Positions 9,848 to 19,667 of a stretch of DNA of 35,546 nucleotides are shown in pieces. The stretch comes from Ignavibacteria bacterium (GTDB lineage Bacteria; Bacteroidota; Ignavibacteria; Kapaibacteriales; UBA2268). The stretch's first letter is position 1; each line of letters starts with the position of its first letter. Both the position numbers and the translations under genes were made by a program. The notes under the pieces are model-generated. The model was not told the DNA's origin. It made no database searches and saw nothing but the letters and a program-made list of their open reading frames with translations. The stretch is taken from assembly GCA_012522895.1 (NCBI GenBank), contig JAAYJM010000163.1, positions 1 through 35,546 of the forward strand, read 5' to 3'.

Positions 9848-12112
9848 GTGGCAATGAAAAAGACTCAATACAAACTAAAAGAACTGCTTGCCCCAAGAGA
9901 TGTTTTTATTCTTCTTGTAATCCTTCTTGGCCTGTTTTTCCTTGTCATTTTATCGGAAATTGAGGTCAAACTAATTGGAGCTTCAATAGCTGTTTTAGGA
10001 ATCATTTTCTTTGCTATCGACATTTCCAACAGAATAAAAAACTATATTGGATTAGCAAAGCCCGGAGAAAAGCCACCAGACTTTGAAATTGATGAAGTCA
10101 AAAAAGATGGAGTGGTGAGGATAATCTATAAAGATTATAAGAATTCCTTTGGAGACTCAAAAGATTATATTGAAGATAGAGAAGAAAAAGTTGAAAAAGC
10201 AAAAAACGAAGAAAATGTTCTTGTTAAAGAAAGTGTTATAAAACAAGCAAAGTTTAAAGACAGAAGTGATGAAAGTTTTCAAGCTGATGAAGATCTTAGC
10301 TATGATGATGGTGAGGTTACTATTATCACTAAGGTTAGTCCTAAACCAGTTGCTGCTTATGTTGCTAAGGACAGCGAAACAGCTCAAGGACAAAAAGAAA
10401 AGTTAACAGAAAAAGATGTCCAAGACGCAGGCATTCCAGAAAAGAACGAAGAACAAGAGCAAGGCAATTGCAATGCTCATCTATCTTCAATTAGGATTCA
10501 AAAAGAAGAGAAAGCATCTGAAACAGAAGAGCCAAAGGAAATAGACAGCAAATCAGAAGAAAAAGTAGAGGAAAAACCAAGCTCGCCTTACAAGAAAAGC
10601 AAAATTGATGTCCCTGCTTCGCTTTATAAAGACGATAGCGCTTTGGGAAATGAACCTCTGGAGGCTCTGCAGTTTTTATTGAATAGAATCCTCACCATTA
10701 TTCGCTCTATAACAAACACTAAAACAGCAGTTTTTCTTTTAGTAGACCAAGTAAAAAATAATTTTTTAATTATCTCCTCTGTCAGCGATAACCAAGATAG
10801 ATTAAGGAAAGACAAGCTAATCCCAATTGGGCTGGACATAATAAGCCAGATATATAAAGGAGCAAGCCCGGAAATAATAACAGAGATTAATATCAGTCCT
10901 ATTAAAGATTTAATACCTTACTATGATGAGGACACAGAAATTGGCTCATTTATAGGAGTGCCAGTATTTTACGGCAAGAGCGTTCACGGGATACTGTGCG
11001 CCGATTCTGAGATGAGCAATGCTTATACTACTGTGACCGTGAATTTCCTGGGACATTTCACTCGCATTATAAGTGCATTATTCAAAAATTATTTAGAAAA
11101 GCACGATTTAAGCCAATCCCAAAAACTGCTTGATGCAATACATTTGTTCGGGAAAAAAACTCAACAAAACTACTCCCAGCAATCAATAAGCGACTCGCTT
11201 AGCGAGGTTTTATGCCATTTACTTGAATATACGTCCATAGGAGTATGCTTAATGGATTTTGATTGCAATTCTTTTGTTATAAGCACTTATATTTCTAGAT
11301 CTGATAGCGCCGTCAATATTGCTAAAAACAAAGTTAATTTAGATAATAGTTTGATTGCTCCTTCAATACTGGAATCGCAAACGGTTCTTTATAATGATTT
11401 AAGCGATCAATATTTGAGGGTTTGTGATGCTGAATACAGCATTAACACGAACTACTCTTTTCTCTCAGTTCCAATTCGAACTAATACAAACAGCTATGGC
11501 GCAATTTTTCTTGAAGCAAGTGATGGGAAAGCTATCAGCCAAAACACGGTGAGTATTCTTGAAACACTTGCCAGGCAATCTGCAACCGCCATTGAGTCTG
11601 TTTTTTACGATAATTATATAGAAAATTCTCAACTAATCGACCCCAATACTGGAATCCTTAATTACACAGCTTTCATGCGCCGCTTCAATGAAGAGTTGGA
11701 GCGTTCTCGCGCCTTTGGAATTGAGTCTTATCTTTGCATTTTTCAATTAGATAAGTATTCTTCACTAGATCCAGAGCATTATAGCGATAGATTGCAAAAA
11801 GCGATTTTTCAAGTGCTTAAAATTGCGAGAGAGCAAATTAAAATATTCGACCTTTTAGGCAAAATGACAGATAATGTGTTCGCTATAGCCCTATTCGGTG
11901 ATAGTCCGCAAGATGCAAGGATTTGGGCTGAGCGTCTTCGCACCGAAGTGGCTCTTGCTGTGCTTGATATTAATAGTCAAAGATTTACTGTTACAATTAG
12001 CATTGGGCTCACTCAAGTAAGAGCCAACGACAGCATTAAAAATGTTTTCGACAAAGCAAGTAAAGCGCTTTTTATGTCTGCCGAAAAAACTAATGCTATA
12101 ACGGTTTTATAA
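9848..12112 (+). CDS. Membrane protein with GAF-like domains and a degenerate C-terminal GGDEF domain
   Basis: GTG start (alternative ATG 9854); two N-terminal hydrophobic helices; GAF-like regions (ALQFLLNRILTIIRSI..., ESQTVLYNDLSDQYLRVCDAEYSINTNYSFLSVPIR); DPNTGILNYTAFMRRFNEELERSRAFG...FTVTISIGLTQV is GGDEF-like. Confidence 0.8.
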   Translation: MAMKKTQYKLKELLAPRDVFILLVILLGLFFLVILSEIEVKLIGASIAVLGIIFFAIDISNRIKNYIGLAKPGEKPPDFEIDEVKKDGVVRIIYKDYKNSFGDSKDYIEDREEKVEKAKNEENVLVKESVIKQAKFKDRSDESFQADEDLSYDDGEVTIITKVSPKPVAAYVAKDSETAQGQKEKLTEKDVQDAGIPEKNEEQEQGNCNAHLSSIRIQKEEKASETEEPKEIDSKSEEKVEEKPSSPYKKSKIDVPASLYKDDSALGNEPLEALQFLLNRILTIIRSITNTKTAVFLLVDQVKNNFLIISSVSDNQDRLRKDKLIPIGLDIISQIYKGASPEIITEINISPIKDLIPYYDEDTEIGSFIGVPVFYGKSVHGILCADSEMSNAYTTVTVNFLGHFTRIISALFKNYLEKHDLSQSQKLLDAIHLFGKKTQQNYSQQSISDSLSEVLCHLLEYTSIGVCLMDFDCNSFVISTYISRSDSAVNIAKNKVNLDNSLIAPSILESQTVLYNDLSDQYLRVCDAEYSINTNYSFLSVPIRTNTNSYGAIFLEASDGKAISQNTVSILETLARQSATAIESVFYDNYIENSQLIDPNTGILNYTAFMRRFNEELERSRAFGIESYLCIFQLDKYSSLDPEHYSDRLQKAIFQVLKIAREQIKIFDLLGKMTDNVFAIALFGDSPQDARIWAERLRTEVALAVLDINSQRFTVTISIGLTQVRANDSIKNVFDKASKALFMSAEKTNAITVL

Positions 12113-12161
12113 AAATGTATGCAAAATTAAGGTTTTTTAAAAATTTTTTCTAAACAAAACA

Positions 12162-14432
12162 ATGAAGGCATGCAAAGGCAAGAGCCTAATAGCAGTTTTT
12201 TTCCTATTTTTCTTAGCTTTTTCTATTTTTCTTAGCTCTTCTACTCTTTTTGCGCAAAAGTTTGGAACGGTCTACGGGAAATGCTATGATGCTCAAACAA
12301 ATTCTTTGCTACAATTTGCAACAGTTAGAATACTGAACAGCGGCTTTGGCACTTTCACAAACAAAGAAGGCGAATTTAAAATCAGCGGGCTGCCCGATGG
12401 CGAATACAGTTTGCTTGCAAGTATAGTTGGATACGAATCCCAAAAGCAAACAATTCAGATAAAAAATCAAAACAGCATTAAGGTTGATTTTCACTTAAAG
12501 GAATCTTCTTTGTTCACAAGCGATGTCCTTGTTTCAGCAAATAAAACATTACAAGCAGTTCAAGATGTTCCGGTTTCGATTTCTCTTATCAGCTCTCATC
12601 AGCTAAAAAATAAAAATATCAGTAAAATTGATGAAGCTCTGCAATACGTATCGGGTATAGTGATGAATGACGACCAAGTCAGCATACGTGGCAGCTCAGG
12701 TGTTGCTATTGGTGTCGGTTCCCGTGTCGCATTGCTTGTAGATGGTGTCTCAATTTTAGCAGGCGACCAGGGGGATATAAAATTTGATGTAATCCCTGTT
12801 TTCAATATTGAAAGAATTGAAATTGTAAAAGGGGCTGGCTCTGCTCTTTATGGTAGCAGTGCCTTGGGCGGCGTTATAAATATTATTACAAAGGAGCCTG
12901 AGGAAAATCTTGGCATTTCTTTACGCGCTTCAAGTGGAGTTTACACAAAGCCAACTCATAATCAATGGATATACCGAAATGGCTTATCCACGCATTCCAC
13001 TGCTCAAGCTGGCTTAACTTTTAAAAATAATATTTTTAAAGGAATTTTGTCGCTTGGCTATCAAAATGACGAAAGCTATCGCCAGTTCGATAAATCTGAA
13101 AAATTTAATCTGTTTTCTAAAATTGCTTTCGATTTATCGGAATGGACAAAGCTTTCTTTTCTAACAAACTATGCAACCGACAATAAAAACGATTGGGTGT
13201 ATTGGAACAGCTTAGATAGCGCGACCCGTCCTCCGACTGGCACTAATCTTTCTGATGAGCTGCGCTCAAATAAATTTTTCCTTTCCGGCACTTTAAAACA
13301 GATTATTGATAATTTTCAATTCATTGATTTAAAGATTGGCTGGTTTTCTACTTCCTTGGAGCCTAAACTTTTTGACAATAGCAATCCGCGTCAAACTTCT
13401 GCAAACTCAATTCATACGGAAATCCAGTATTGCTATAATGTTTTTGAAAAAACAAATTTCACTTTTGGAGTTGATAACACAATTAACATAGTTGATTCAA
13501 AAATATACGAAAACGCATATCAAACTATTTTCGCGGGGTTTGCGCAACTTGAGTATTCAAAGATAAAAGATTTTATTCTCAGTGCTGGCGCAAGATTCGA
13601 TTTAGAAAAAACCTCGCTTCTGGACGACAAAAATACTCTAAATTCAGAAATCTCAAACGATGCGATGAAAACTAAACTGCAATTTTCTCCAAAATTTGGC
13701 GCTTCTTATGCTTTGGCTGATGATAGCAAGCTGCGTTTTTCCCTTGGGACTGGCTTCCGCTCTGCAACGATTGGTGAGCGTTTTGCAACCATACAGTATA
13801 GCGGTTTTTCTGTTGTTCCCAATCTTGACTTAAAGCCAGAGCGAAGTCTTTCAATAGAACTCGGAGTAAATCAACGTTTTAGCCTGTTGGGGATACCTGC
13901 TGTTTTCGATTTATCGCTATTCCATAATGATTTTTACGATTTGATTGAGCCAACATTTCTAAGCGATGCTTCTGCAAATATTCAGTTTCAAAACATAGTT
14001 CGGGCAAGGGTTCGCGGTGCGGAACTTGATTTAAAGTTAATGCTTTTAAAAAATCTTGGAATTGAAAGCTCCCTCAGTGCGATTGATCCGATTGACAAAG
14101 AAAAGAATGAAGCTTTAAAATACCGCTCTAATTGGACTTGTTATAACAGGATTTTTTATAAATTTTGGGATTTTGAAATACAAGCAGACTATCGTTTTTT
14201 AAGTCGCGCCAAAAATATTGATGATTTACTTGGCTCATATATAAAAGATTATGACGCTCGCGTAAATGTAAACCTTGTAGATTTGCATTTAATCTATAAC
14301 TATCAAAGCTCTGCTATCCCTCTTACTTTTTCTTTGAATTGCTTTAATTTACTGAATTATTATTATACGAAAACGCCGGGCAATCTCGCCCCAACACGCT
14401 TTGTTTCCTTTCAGCTCGATTGCAAATTCTAA
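12162..14432 (+). CDS. TonB-dependent outer-membrane receptor with N-terminal carboxypeptidase-like regulatory domain
   Basis: Signal peptide; GTVYGKCYDAQTNSLLQFATVRIL...; plug domain VLLVDGVSILAGDQGDIKFDVIPVFNIERIEIVKGAGSALYGSSALGGVINIITK; C-terminal beta-barrel ending in F. Confidence 0.93.
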   Translation: MKACKGKSLIAVFFLFFLAFSIFLSSSTLFAQKFGTVYGKCYDAQTNSLLQFATVRILNSGFGTFTNKEGEFKISGLPDGEYSLLASIVGYESQKQTIQIKNQNSIKVDFHLKESSLFTSDVLVSANKTLQAVQDVPVSISLISSHQLKNKNISKIDEALQYVSGIVMNDDQVSIRGSSGVAIGVGSRVALLVDGVSILAGDQGDIKFDVIPVFNIERIEIVKGAGSALYGSSALGGVINIITKEPEENLGISLRASSGVYTKPTHNQWIYRNGLSTHSTAQAGLTFKNNIFKGILSLGYQNDESYRQFDKSEKFNLFSKIAFDLSEWTKLSFLTNYATDNKNDWVYWNSLDSATRPPTGTNLSDELRSNKFFLSGTLKQIIDNFQFIDLKIGWFSTSLEPKLFDNSNPRQTSANSIHTEIQYCYNVFEKTNFTFGVDNTINIVDSKIYENAYQTIFAGFAQLEYSKIKDFILSAGARFDLEKTSLLDDKNTLNSEISNDAMKTKLQFSPKFGASYALADDSKLRFSLGTGFRSATIGERFATIQYSGFSVVPNLDLKPERSLSIELGVNQRFSLLGIPAVFDLSLFHNDFYDLIEPTFLSDASANIQFQNIVRARVRGAELDLKLMLLKNLGIESSLSAIDPIDKEKNEALKYRSNWTCYNRIFYKFWDFEIQADYRFLSRAKNIDDLLGSYIKDYDARVNVNLVDLHLIYNYQSSAIPLTFSLNCFNLLNYYYTKTPGNLAPTRFVSFQLDCKF

Positions 14433-14720
14433 TTTTTTTCCAATTAAGGATATTTGACCTGCTTAAGTTATAAATACATAGTAGAAGAGCCTGTTTTAGT
14501 GTTTGAAAACGTATTGATATTTCCTGAAACTCTAAGGATACAAAGCGCAACGAAAACACAAATAAATTTCATTTAAAAAGTTTAGTAGCTTTTCTTATTC
14601 AATTATAATTATAGTAGGATAAAATATGGAAGAATAAAAGGCAGATAAATTTTGAATTTGGAAAAATAGAAATAAGTATATAATTTTGTAAGTTTATAAG
14701 AATAAAAAATTTTTTATAAA

Positions 14721-15242
14721 ATGATTAAAATATATATACAAGGACTGAAAGACGGCGAGTATCCAATAGACAGTCGCTGCCAGGCTTCAGAAATACCAGA
14801 TATGTTCCCAGAATTTGAGGGAAATGTCCAGTTTTCTGGCTTTATGAAAATTATTGGAAAGCGTATATATATAGAAGGAAAAGCAAGCTCAAACGCTGAT
14901 TTAGTTTGCGACAGAACTCTTGCAAAATTTAAAAAACTGATAGAAGCAGAAATAAAAATTGATTTCCTTTTAAAAGGAAACAGCATTCGCGACAAAAATA
15001 AAGATGTTCAAGAGGAAATACGAGCGATTTATGAAGATGAAAAATATATCGACATAAGCGCCATCGTTCGCGAGGAGTTAGCATTGCATTTACCAATGAG
15101 ACGAATCGCCCCAGAATTCGAAAACAAAGAACTTGATGAAATATACCCAGAGCTTGCTCAAAAAGAAAGCTATAAAGCAAAAGACAAATTTAACATTATT
15201 GATGAGCGTTGGGCTCCTTTAAAAAATATAAAAATTAACTAA
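14721..15242 (+). CDS. yceD: DUF177/YceD family protein
   Basis: 173 aa; SNADLVCDRTLAKFKKLIEAEIKIDFLL region typical of YceD, located directly upstream of rpmF. Confidence 0.85.
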   Translation: MIKIYIQGLKDGEYPIDSRCQASEIPDMFPEFEGNVQFSGFMKIIGKRIYIEGKASSNADLVCDRTLAKFKKLIEAEIKIDFLLKGNSIRDKNKDVQEEIRAIYEDEKYIDISAIVREELALHLPMRRIAPEFENKELDEIYPELAQKESYKAKDKFNIIDERWAPLKNIKIN

Positions 15243-15257
15243 GGAAAGAAGAATAAA

Positions 15258-15434
15258 ATGGCAAATCCAAAACGCAAAGTATCTAAGCAAAGACGCGATA
15301 AACGCAGAACGCACTACAAAGCTTACCCGGCTACGATGTCTGTTTGCCCAAAATGCGGCGCCTCAAAATTAGCGCATCGCGCTTGTGGCGACTGTGGATA
15401 TTACAACGGGAGAAAAGTGTTAACATATATATAA
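15258..15434 (+). CDS. rpmF: 50S ribosomal protein L32 (absent from ORF track because <60 aa)
   Basis: MANPKRKVSKQRRDKRRTHYKAYPATMSVCPKCGASKLAHRACGDCGYYNGRKVLTYI*; CxxC...CxxC zinc motif. Confidence 0.97.
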   Translation: MANPKRKVSKQRRDKRRTHYKAYPATMSVCPKCGASKLAHRACGDCGYYNGRKVLTYI

Positions 15435-15447
15435 GATGAAGGATTCC

Positions 15448-15492
15448 GAATGCAAATAATACTTAAATTGACTTTTTAAGTATTTTGCATTC
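15448..15492. promoter_or_regulatory. Long inverted repeat/hairpin between rpmF and plsX
   Basis: GAATGCAAA[TA]ATACTTAAA-TTGACTT-TTTAAGTATTTTGCATTC: 18 bp paired with a 2-nt bulge and 7-nt loop, ending 7 nt before the plsX ATG. Confidence 0.75.
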
Positions 15493-15499
15493 AGAAAAA

Positions 15500-16519
15500 A
15501 TGAATACTAAGTCAACATATAAAATAGCCCTCGATGCAATGGGCGGAGATTTTGCACCAGAAAACGAGGTCAAAGGCGCCGTGCTTGCATCAAAAATATT
15601 AAACCAAAATAATAAGCTTGAAATTGTTTTCGTTGGAGATGAAAGCAAAATCAAAGGTGCTCTAAGCAAAGAGGATACGAGTGCTATAAACTACTGCATC
15701 CATCATACAGACGAGGTGGTTGATATGCACGATGACCCGACCCAAATTATAAAAACCAAGAAGAATTCCTCCCTTTATAAAGCTATGGAGTTTTGCGCTG
15801 AGCAAAAAGCTGACGCTTTTGTTTCAGCTGGCAATACTGGCGCCGTGCTTTCTACTGGAACAATCCTTCTCGGCAGAATAAACGGCGTGAGCCGACCTAC
15901 GATTGGCTCTTTTTTTCCTACTGCCGGAAACAAGCCAGTGCTTATTCTTGACGTAGGCGCCAATTTGGAATCGAAAGCACGTTATCTTTACGAATTTGCA
16001 GTTATGGGCAGCATATTTTCTAAGCAAATGCTGAATATCGAGCAGCCCAGAGTAGCTTTGCTCAACGTTGGAGAGGAAGAAGAAAAAGGAACTCAACTCT
16101 TGCAAGATACATATAAATTGCTTAGCCAAAGCAATTTAAATTTTGTTGGAAATGTAGAAGGACGAGACATTTTGCAAGGAAATTTAGATGTTGTAGTTTG
16201 CGATGGCTTAGTTGGGAATATCCTTTTAAAATTCACAGAAGGCATTCCCCCTTTTATGAAAACAAAAATTAAGACATTAGCCAATAAAAGCCTTTTAAGC
16301 AAAGCTCTTTTATTATTTATTACCCCTTTCATGAAAAATTTATTCAAAGAATTAGATTATCAGCAATATGGCGGTGTTCCTTTGCTCGGGGTGAATGGTG
16401 TAGTCATTATTGGACATGGGAAATCAAGCCCAACCGCTATTCAAAATATGATAATCAAAGCTGTAGAGTTCATTGAAAAAAATATTAACGAAAAAATTAA
16501 AATTGCACTTAATTCATAA
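15500..16519 (+). CDS. plsX: Phosphate acyltransferase PlsX
   Basis: IALDAMGGDFAPENEVKGA..., VSAGNTGAVLSTG, GGVPLLGVNGVVIIGHGKSS; start at ATG 15500 rather than 15485. Confidence 0.97.
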   Translation: MNTKSTYKIALDAMGGDFAPENEVKGAVLASKILNQNNKLEIVFVGDESKIKGALSKEDTSAINYCIHHTDEVVDMHDDPTQIIKTKKNSSLYKAMEFCAEQKADAFVSAGNTGAVLSTGTILLGRINGVSRPTIGSFFPTAGNKPVLILDVGANLESKARYLYEFAVMGSIFSKQMLNIEQPRVALLNVGEEEEKGTQLLQDTYKLLSQSNLNFVGNVEGRDILQGNLDVVVCDGLVGNILLKFTEGIPPFMKTKIKTLANKSLLSKALLLFITPFMKNLFKELDYQQYGGVPLLGVNGVVIIGHGKSSPTAIQNMIIKAVEFIEKNINEKIKIALNS

Positions 16520-16534
16520 AAGAAAAGAAAAATT

Positions 16535-17524
16535 ATGAGAGCAACAATAACTTCAGTAGCACATTATGTTCCACCCACAGTATTAGATAATGCTTATTTT
16601 GCAAAATATCTTGATACAACAGATGAGTGGATTTTAACGAGAACTGGCATTTCGGAAAGAAGAATTGCCAAAGAAGGAGCAACATCTGACTTGATTGTTC
16701 CAGCTGCAAAAGAATGCATTGAAAAACGCGGCATCACAGCAAATGACATAGATTGCATTATCGTAGCAACTGTTACCCCAGACCATTCTTTCCCTGCAAC
16801 CGCTGCACTTGTCCAGCATAAAATTGGAGCTAATAATGCTTGGGGATTCGATTTGTCTGCTGCTTGTTCCGGCTTTTTATTTTCTTTTATAACTGCTTGT
16901 AAATTAGTAGAAAGCGGTGCCGCAAAACGCTTACTCCTTTGCGGCGGAGACAAAATGAGCAGCATAACTGATTATGAGGACAGAAGCCAAGCTATGCTCT
17001 TCGGCGATGCAGGTGCTGCTGTTTTAATCGAGCCTTCCGATGACCCAGATTGCGGGCTTATTGATTACATAGCAAAAATTGACGGCTCCGGTGCTCCTTA
17101 TCTAAAAATGATTGCAGGGGGAAGCGCTAAACCATCCTCGCTTGAAACCGTTCAAAACAAAGAGCATTATCTCAAACAAGATGGACAAACTGTCTTTAAA
17201 GCTGCGGTGAAAGCAATGGCAGATTGCAGTGTTGACATTATGAAAAGAAATAATCTTGAAAACAAAGACGTTGCCTGGCTCGTTCCCCATCAAGCGAATA
17301 TGAGAATTATTGTTGCAACTGCTGAAAGAATGCAATTACCAAAAGAACAGGTTATGATTAACATCAACAAATACGGAAACACCACCGCTGCCACCATTCC
17401 GATGTGCCTTTCTGAGTGGAACGCGGCTGGCAAAATTAAAAAAGCTGATAACGTTATTATGAGCAGTTTTGGAGCTGGCTATACTTATGGCTCTGTTCTT
17501 TTACGTTGGAATGCAAACAAATAA
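16535..17524 (+). CDS. fabH: 3-oxoacyl-ACP synthase III
   Basis: LSAACSGFLF (catalytic Cys), VPHQANMRII (His), NINKYGNTTAATIP (Asn). Confidence 0.97.
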   Translation: MRATITSVAHYVPPTVLDNAYFAKYLDTTDEWILTRTGISERRIAKEGATSDLIVPAAKECIEKRGITANDIDCIIVATVTPDHSFPATAALVQHKIGANNAWGFDLSAACSGFLFSFITACKLVESGAAKRLLLCGGDKMSSITDYEDRSQAMLFGDAGAAVLIEPSDDPDCGLIDYIAKIDGSGAPYLKMIAGGSAKPSSLETVQNKEHYLKQDGQTVFKAAVKAMADCSVDIMKRNNLENKDVAWLVPHQANMRIIVATAERMQLPKEQVMININKYGNTTAATIPMCLSEWNAAGKIKKADNVIMSSFGAGYTYGSVLLRWNANK

Positions 17525-17535
17525 AAGGAAAAAAA

Positions 17536-18459
17536 ATGAAAATAGCTTTGCTTTCATCTGGGCAAGGTTCCCAATATGTGGGTATGCTTAAAGACATTTA
17601 TGAAAATGTTGAATCGGCAAAAACAAGAATTGAAGAAGCAAATAATATTTTGGGCTATAGTTTAAGCTCTATTATGTTCGATGGACCAATCGAGAAATTA
17701 AAAGAAACGCGATACACCCAGCCCGCTCTTTTTCTACACTCTGCTGTTTTAACGGATTTAATAAAAAACAAGTTAGATTATTCTGCTGTAGCCGGGCACT
17801 CGGTTGGAGAATATGCGGCGCTTTATGCTGCTGGCGTGCTAAATTTTGAAGAGGCGCTTAAACTCGTTTCCTTGCGTGGTAATCTTATGTTTAGCGCTGG
17901 AGAGAACTTGCCCGGAACTATGTTTGCAATAATCGGTATGGAAGACGAAGCGGTAGTTGAAATTTGTGAAGATTTAACAGAAAAAGGCAATGGAAACTGC
18001 GTTGTTGCAGCTAATTTCAATTCACCCGGACAGATAGTTGTTTCTGGCTCTCGCGATTTTTTAAGAGAAAATATCCATTTCTTTGAAGAAGCTGGCGCAA
18101 GAATGGTTACTGAATTAGTAGTAAGCGGCGCCTTTCATTCTCCTCTTATGGAGCCTGCAAAAAGAGATTTGGAGCTGGCAATTTCAAATGCCGAGTTTAA
18201 AGACGCAAAAGTTCCCGTCTATACTAACGTATACGCAAAGCCAACGCAAGACAAAGAAGAACTGCGTAAAGCCCTTATCCTTCAATTAAGCGCTCCAGTC
18301 CTTTGGACACAAACCCTTAAACAAATGCAAGAGGACGGATTCGATACTTATGCCGAGGTAGGAGCCGGCAGAGTATTGCAAGGTTTAGTAAAGCGAACTT
18401 TGAAGGGCGTGAGCATTTTAGGCTATGATAAATTTGACGATTTGAAAGAAATTTTTTAA
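17536..18459 (+). CDS. fabD: Malonyl-CoA:ACP transacylase
   Basis: LLSSGQGSQYVGM, GHSVGEYAALYAAG, GAFHSPLM; ATG at 17536. Confidence 0.96.
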   Translation: MKIALLSSGQGSQYVGMLKDIYENVESAKTRIEEANNILGYSLSSIMFDGPIEKLKETRYTQPALFLHSAVLTDLIKNKLDYSAVAGHSVGEYAALYAAGVLNFEEALKLVSLRGNLMFSAGENLPGTMFAIIGMEDEAVVEICEDLTEKGNGNCVVAANFNSPGQIVVSGSRDFLRENIHFFEEAGARMVTELVVSGAFHSPLMEPAKRDLELAISNAEFKDAKVPVYTNVYAKPTQDKEELRKALILQLSAPVLWTQTLKQMQEDGFDTYAEVGAGRVLQGLVKRTLKGVSILGYDKFDDLKEIF

Positions 18460-18505
18460 GACTGTTCTCTAAAAGTGAAAACAAGACGATTGAGAGAAAA
18501 ATAAT

Positions 18506-18540
18506 TTTTGTAGAATTATTAAAAAATTTTCATATATTTG
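18506..18540 (+). promoter_or_regulatory. Putative Bacteroidota-type promoter upstream of fabG
   Basis: TTTTTG ... 22 nt ... TATATTTG resembles the -33 TTTG/-7 TAnnTTTG architecture; not experimentally supported. Confidence 0.4.
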
Positions 18541-18567
18541 TAACTTGTTTAATTATGAATTGGGGCA

Positions 18568-19308
18568 ATGGAAAAAAAATTTATTAGTAAAATCGCAGTA
18601 GTAACGGGTGGATGCAGAGGTATCGGGCTCGCCATTTCAGAAGAATTATTAAAAAATGGCGCCTACGTCTTTGCACTTGATTACGTTATTCCCGATAATA
18701 TTGAGCTTCAAGACAACAGCTGGAAAGAAAATTATAAAGCAATCCAAGCAGACGTTTCTTCTGAAGAATCTGTGAATACTGCGTTTGAACAAGTTTTAAA
18801 AGAAAAAGATGCAGTTCATTTCCTTATAAATAACGCTGGGATAACTCGCGATAATCTTCTGATAAGAATGGCTGAGAAAGAATGGGATTCTGTTCTCGAC
18901 ACAAACTTAAAAGGAGCTTATCTTTGCAGCAAAGCAGCGGCAAAAAAAATGATTTCTCAGCGCCAGGGTAGAATTGTAAATATAGCCTCAGTAGTTGGGG
19001 CGATGGGAAACCCGGGGCAATCTAACTATTCAGCTTCAAAAGCTGGATTGATGGGTTTGACCAAATCTTTGGCAAGAGAATTAGCTTCTCGAAATATTTT
19101 AGTAAACTGCGTTGCGCCGGGCTTTGTTCGAAGCGCAATGACAGACGCACTTAACGAAGAGCAAAAAAAACAATTTTTTGCCAACATACCATTAAAAAGA
19201 GTAGCCGAGCCGATTGACATAGCAAACCTTGTTACTTTCTTAGTATCAGAAGAATCAAGCTATGTGACCGGGCAGGTTATCCATGTTAATGGTGGTTTAT
19301 ATATGTAA
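18568..19308 (+). CDS. fabG: 3-oxoacyl-ACP reductase
   Basis: SDR fold: VTGGCRGIGLAI, NNAGITRDNLL, YSASKAGLMGLTKSLA, VTGQVIHVNGGLYM. Confidence 0.97.
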   Translation: MEKKFISKIAVVTGGCRGIGLAISEELLKNGAYVFALDYVIPDNIELQDNSWKENYKAIQADVSSEESVNTAFEQVLKEKDAVHFLINNAGITRDNLLIRMAEKEWDSVLDTNLKGAYLCSKAAAKKMISQRQGRIVNIASVVGAMGNPGQSNYSASKAGLMGLTKSLARELASRNILVNCVAPGFVRSAMTDALNEEQKKQFFANIPLKRVAEPIDIANLVTFLVSEESSYVTGQVIHVNGGLYM

Positions 19309-19356
19309 AAAAAATTAATTAATATATTTGTTTAACCAACAAAATTGGGGATTTTT

Positions 19357-19593
19357 ATGGCAGACATTAAAAGCCAAGTAGTATCAATAATCGTTGACAA
19401 ATTAGGCGTTGAAGAATCTCAGGTAACTGATGATGCAAATTTCACAAAAGACTTAGGCGCCGATTCATTAGACACAGTTGAATTAATTATGCAATTAGAA
19501 AAACAATTCGACATTTCTATTGAAGATAGCGATGCGGAAAAAATTCAAACCGTTGGCGATGTAGTCAAGTTTTTAAGTGAAAGAATAAGCTAA
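19357..19593 (+). CDS. acpP: Acyl carrier protein
   Basis: [18 protein letters not shown]...[23 protein letters not shown]; phosphopantetheine Ser in DSLD; ATG at 19357. Confidence 0.98.
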   Translation: MADIKSQVVSIIVDKLGVEESQVTDDANFTKDLGADSLDTVELIMQLEKQFDISIEDSDAEKIQTVGDVVKFLSERIS

Positions 19594-19597
19594 TCAA

Positions 19598-19636
19598 AAT
19601 CCCTAATCTTATTCTTTAAGGTTAGGGTTTTTTATT
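19598..19636 (+). terminator. Rho-independent terminator after acpP
   Basis: CCCTAATCTTATTCTTTAAGGTTAGGGTTTTTT stem-loop with T-tract. Confidence 0.8.
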
Positions 19637-19667
19637 CCTAAATTTTTATCATAAAATTAGAAAAATT

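Noticed and set aside
13672-14559. Minus-strand ORFs at 13672 and 14344
   Set aside because: Antisense to the TonB-receptor barrel and the AT-rich intergenic region; no family resemblance or start signals.
14433-14720. 288-bp AT-rich gap before yceD considered for an sRNA or riboswitch
   Set aside because: No convincing structure or known motif visible by eye; would need covariation analysis.
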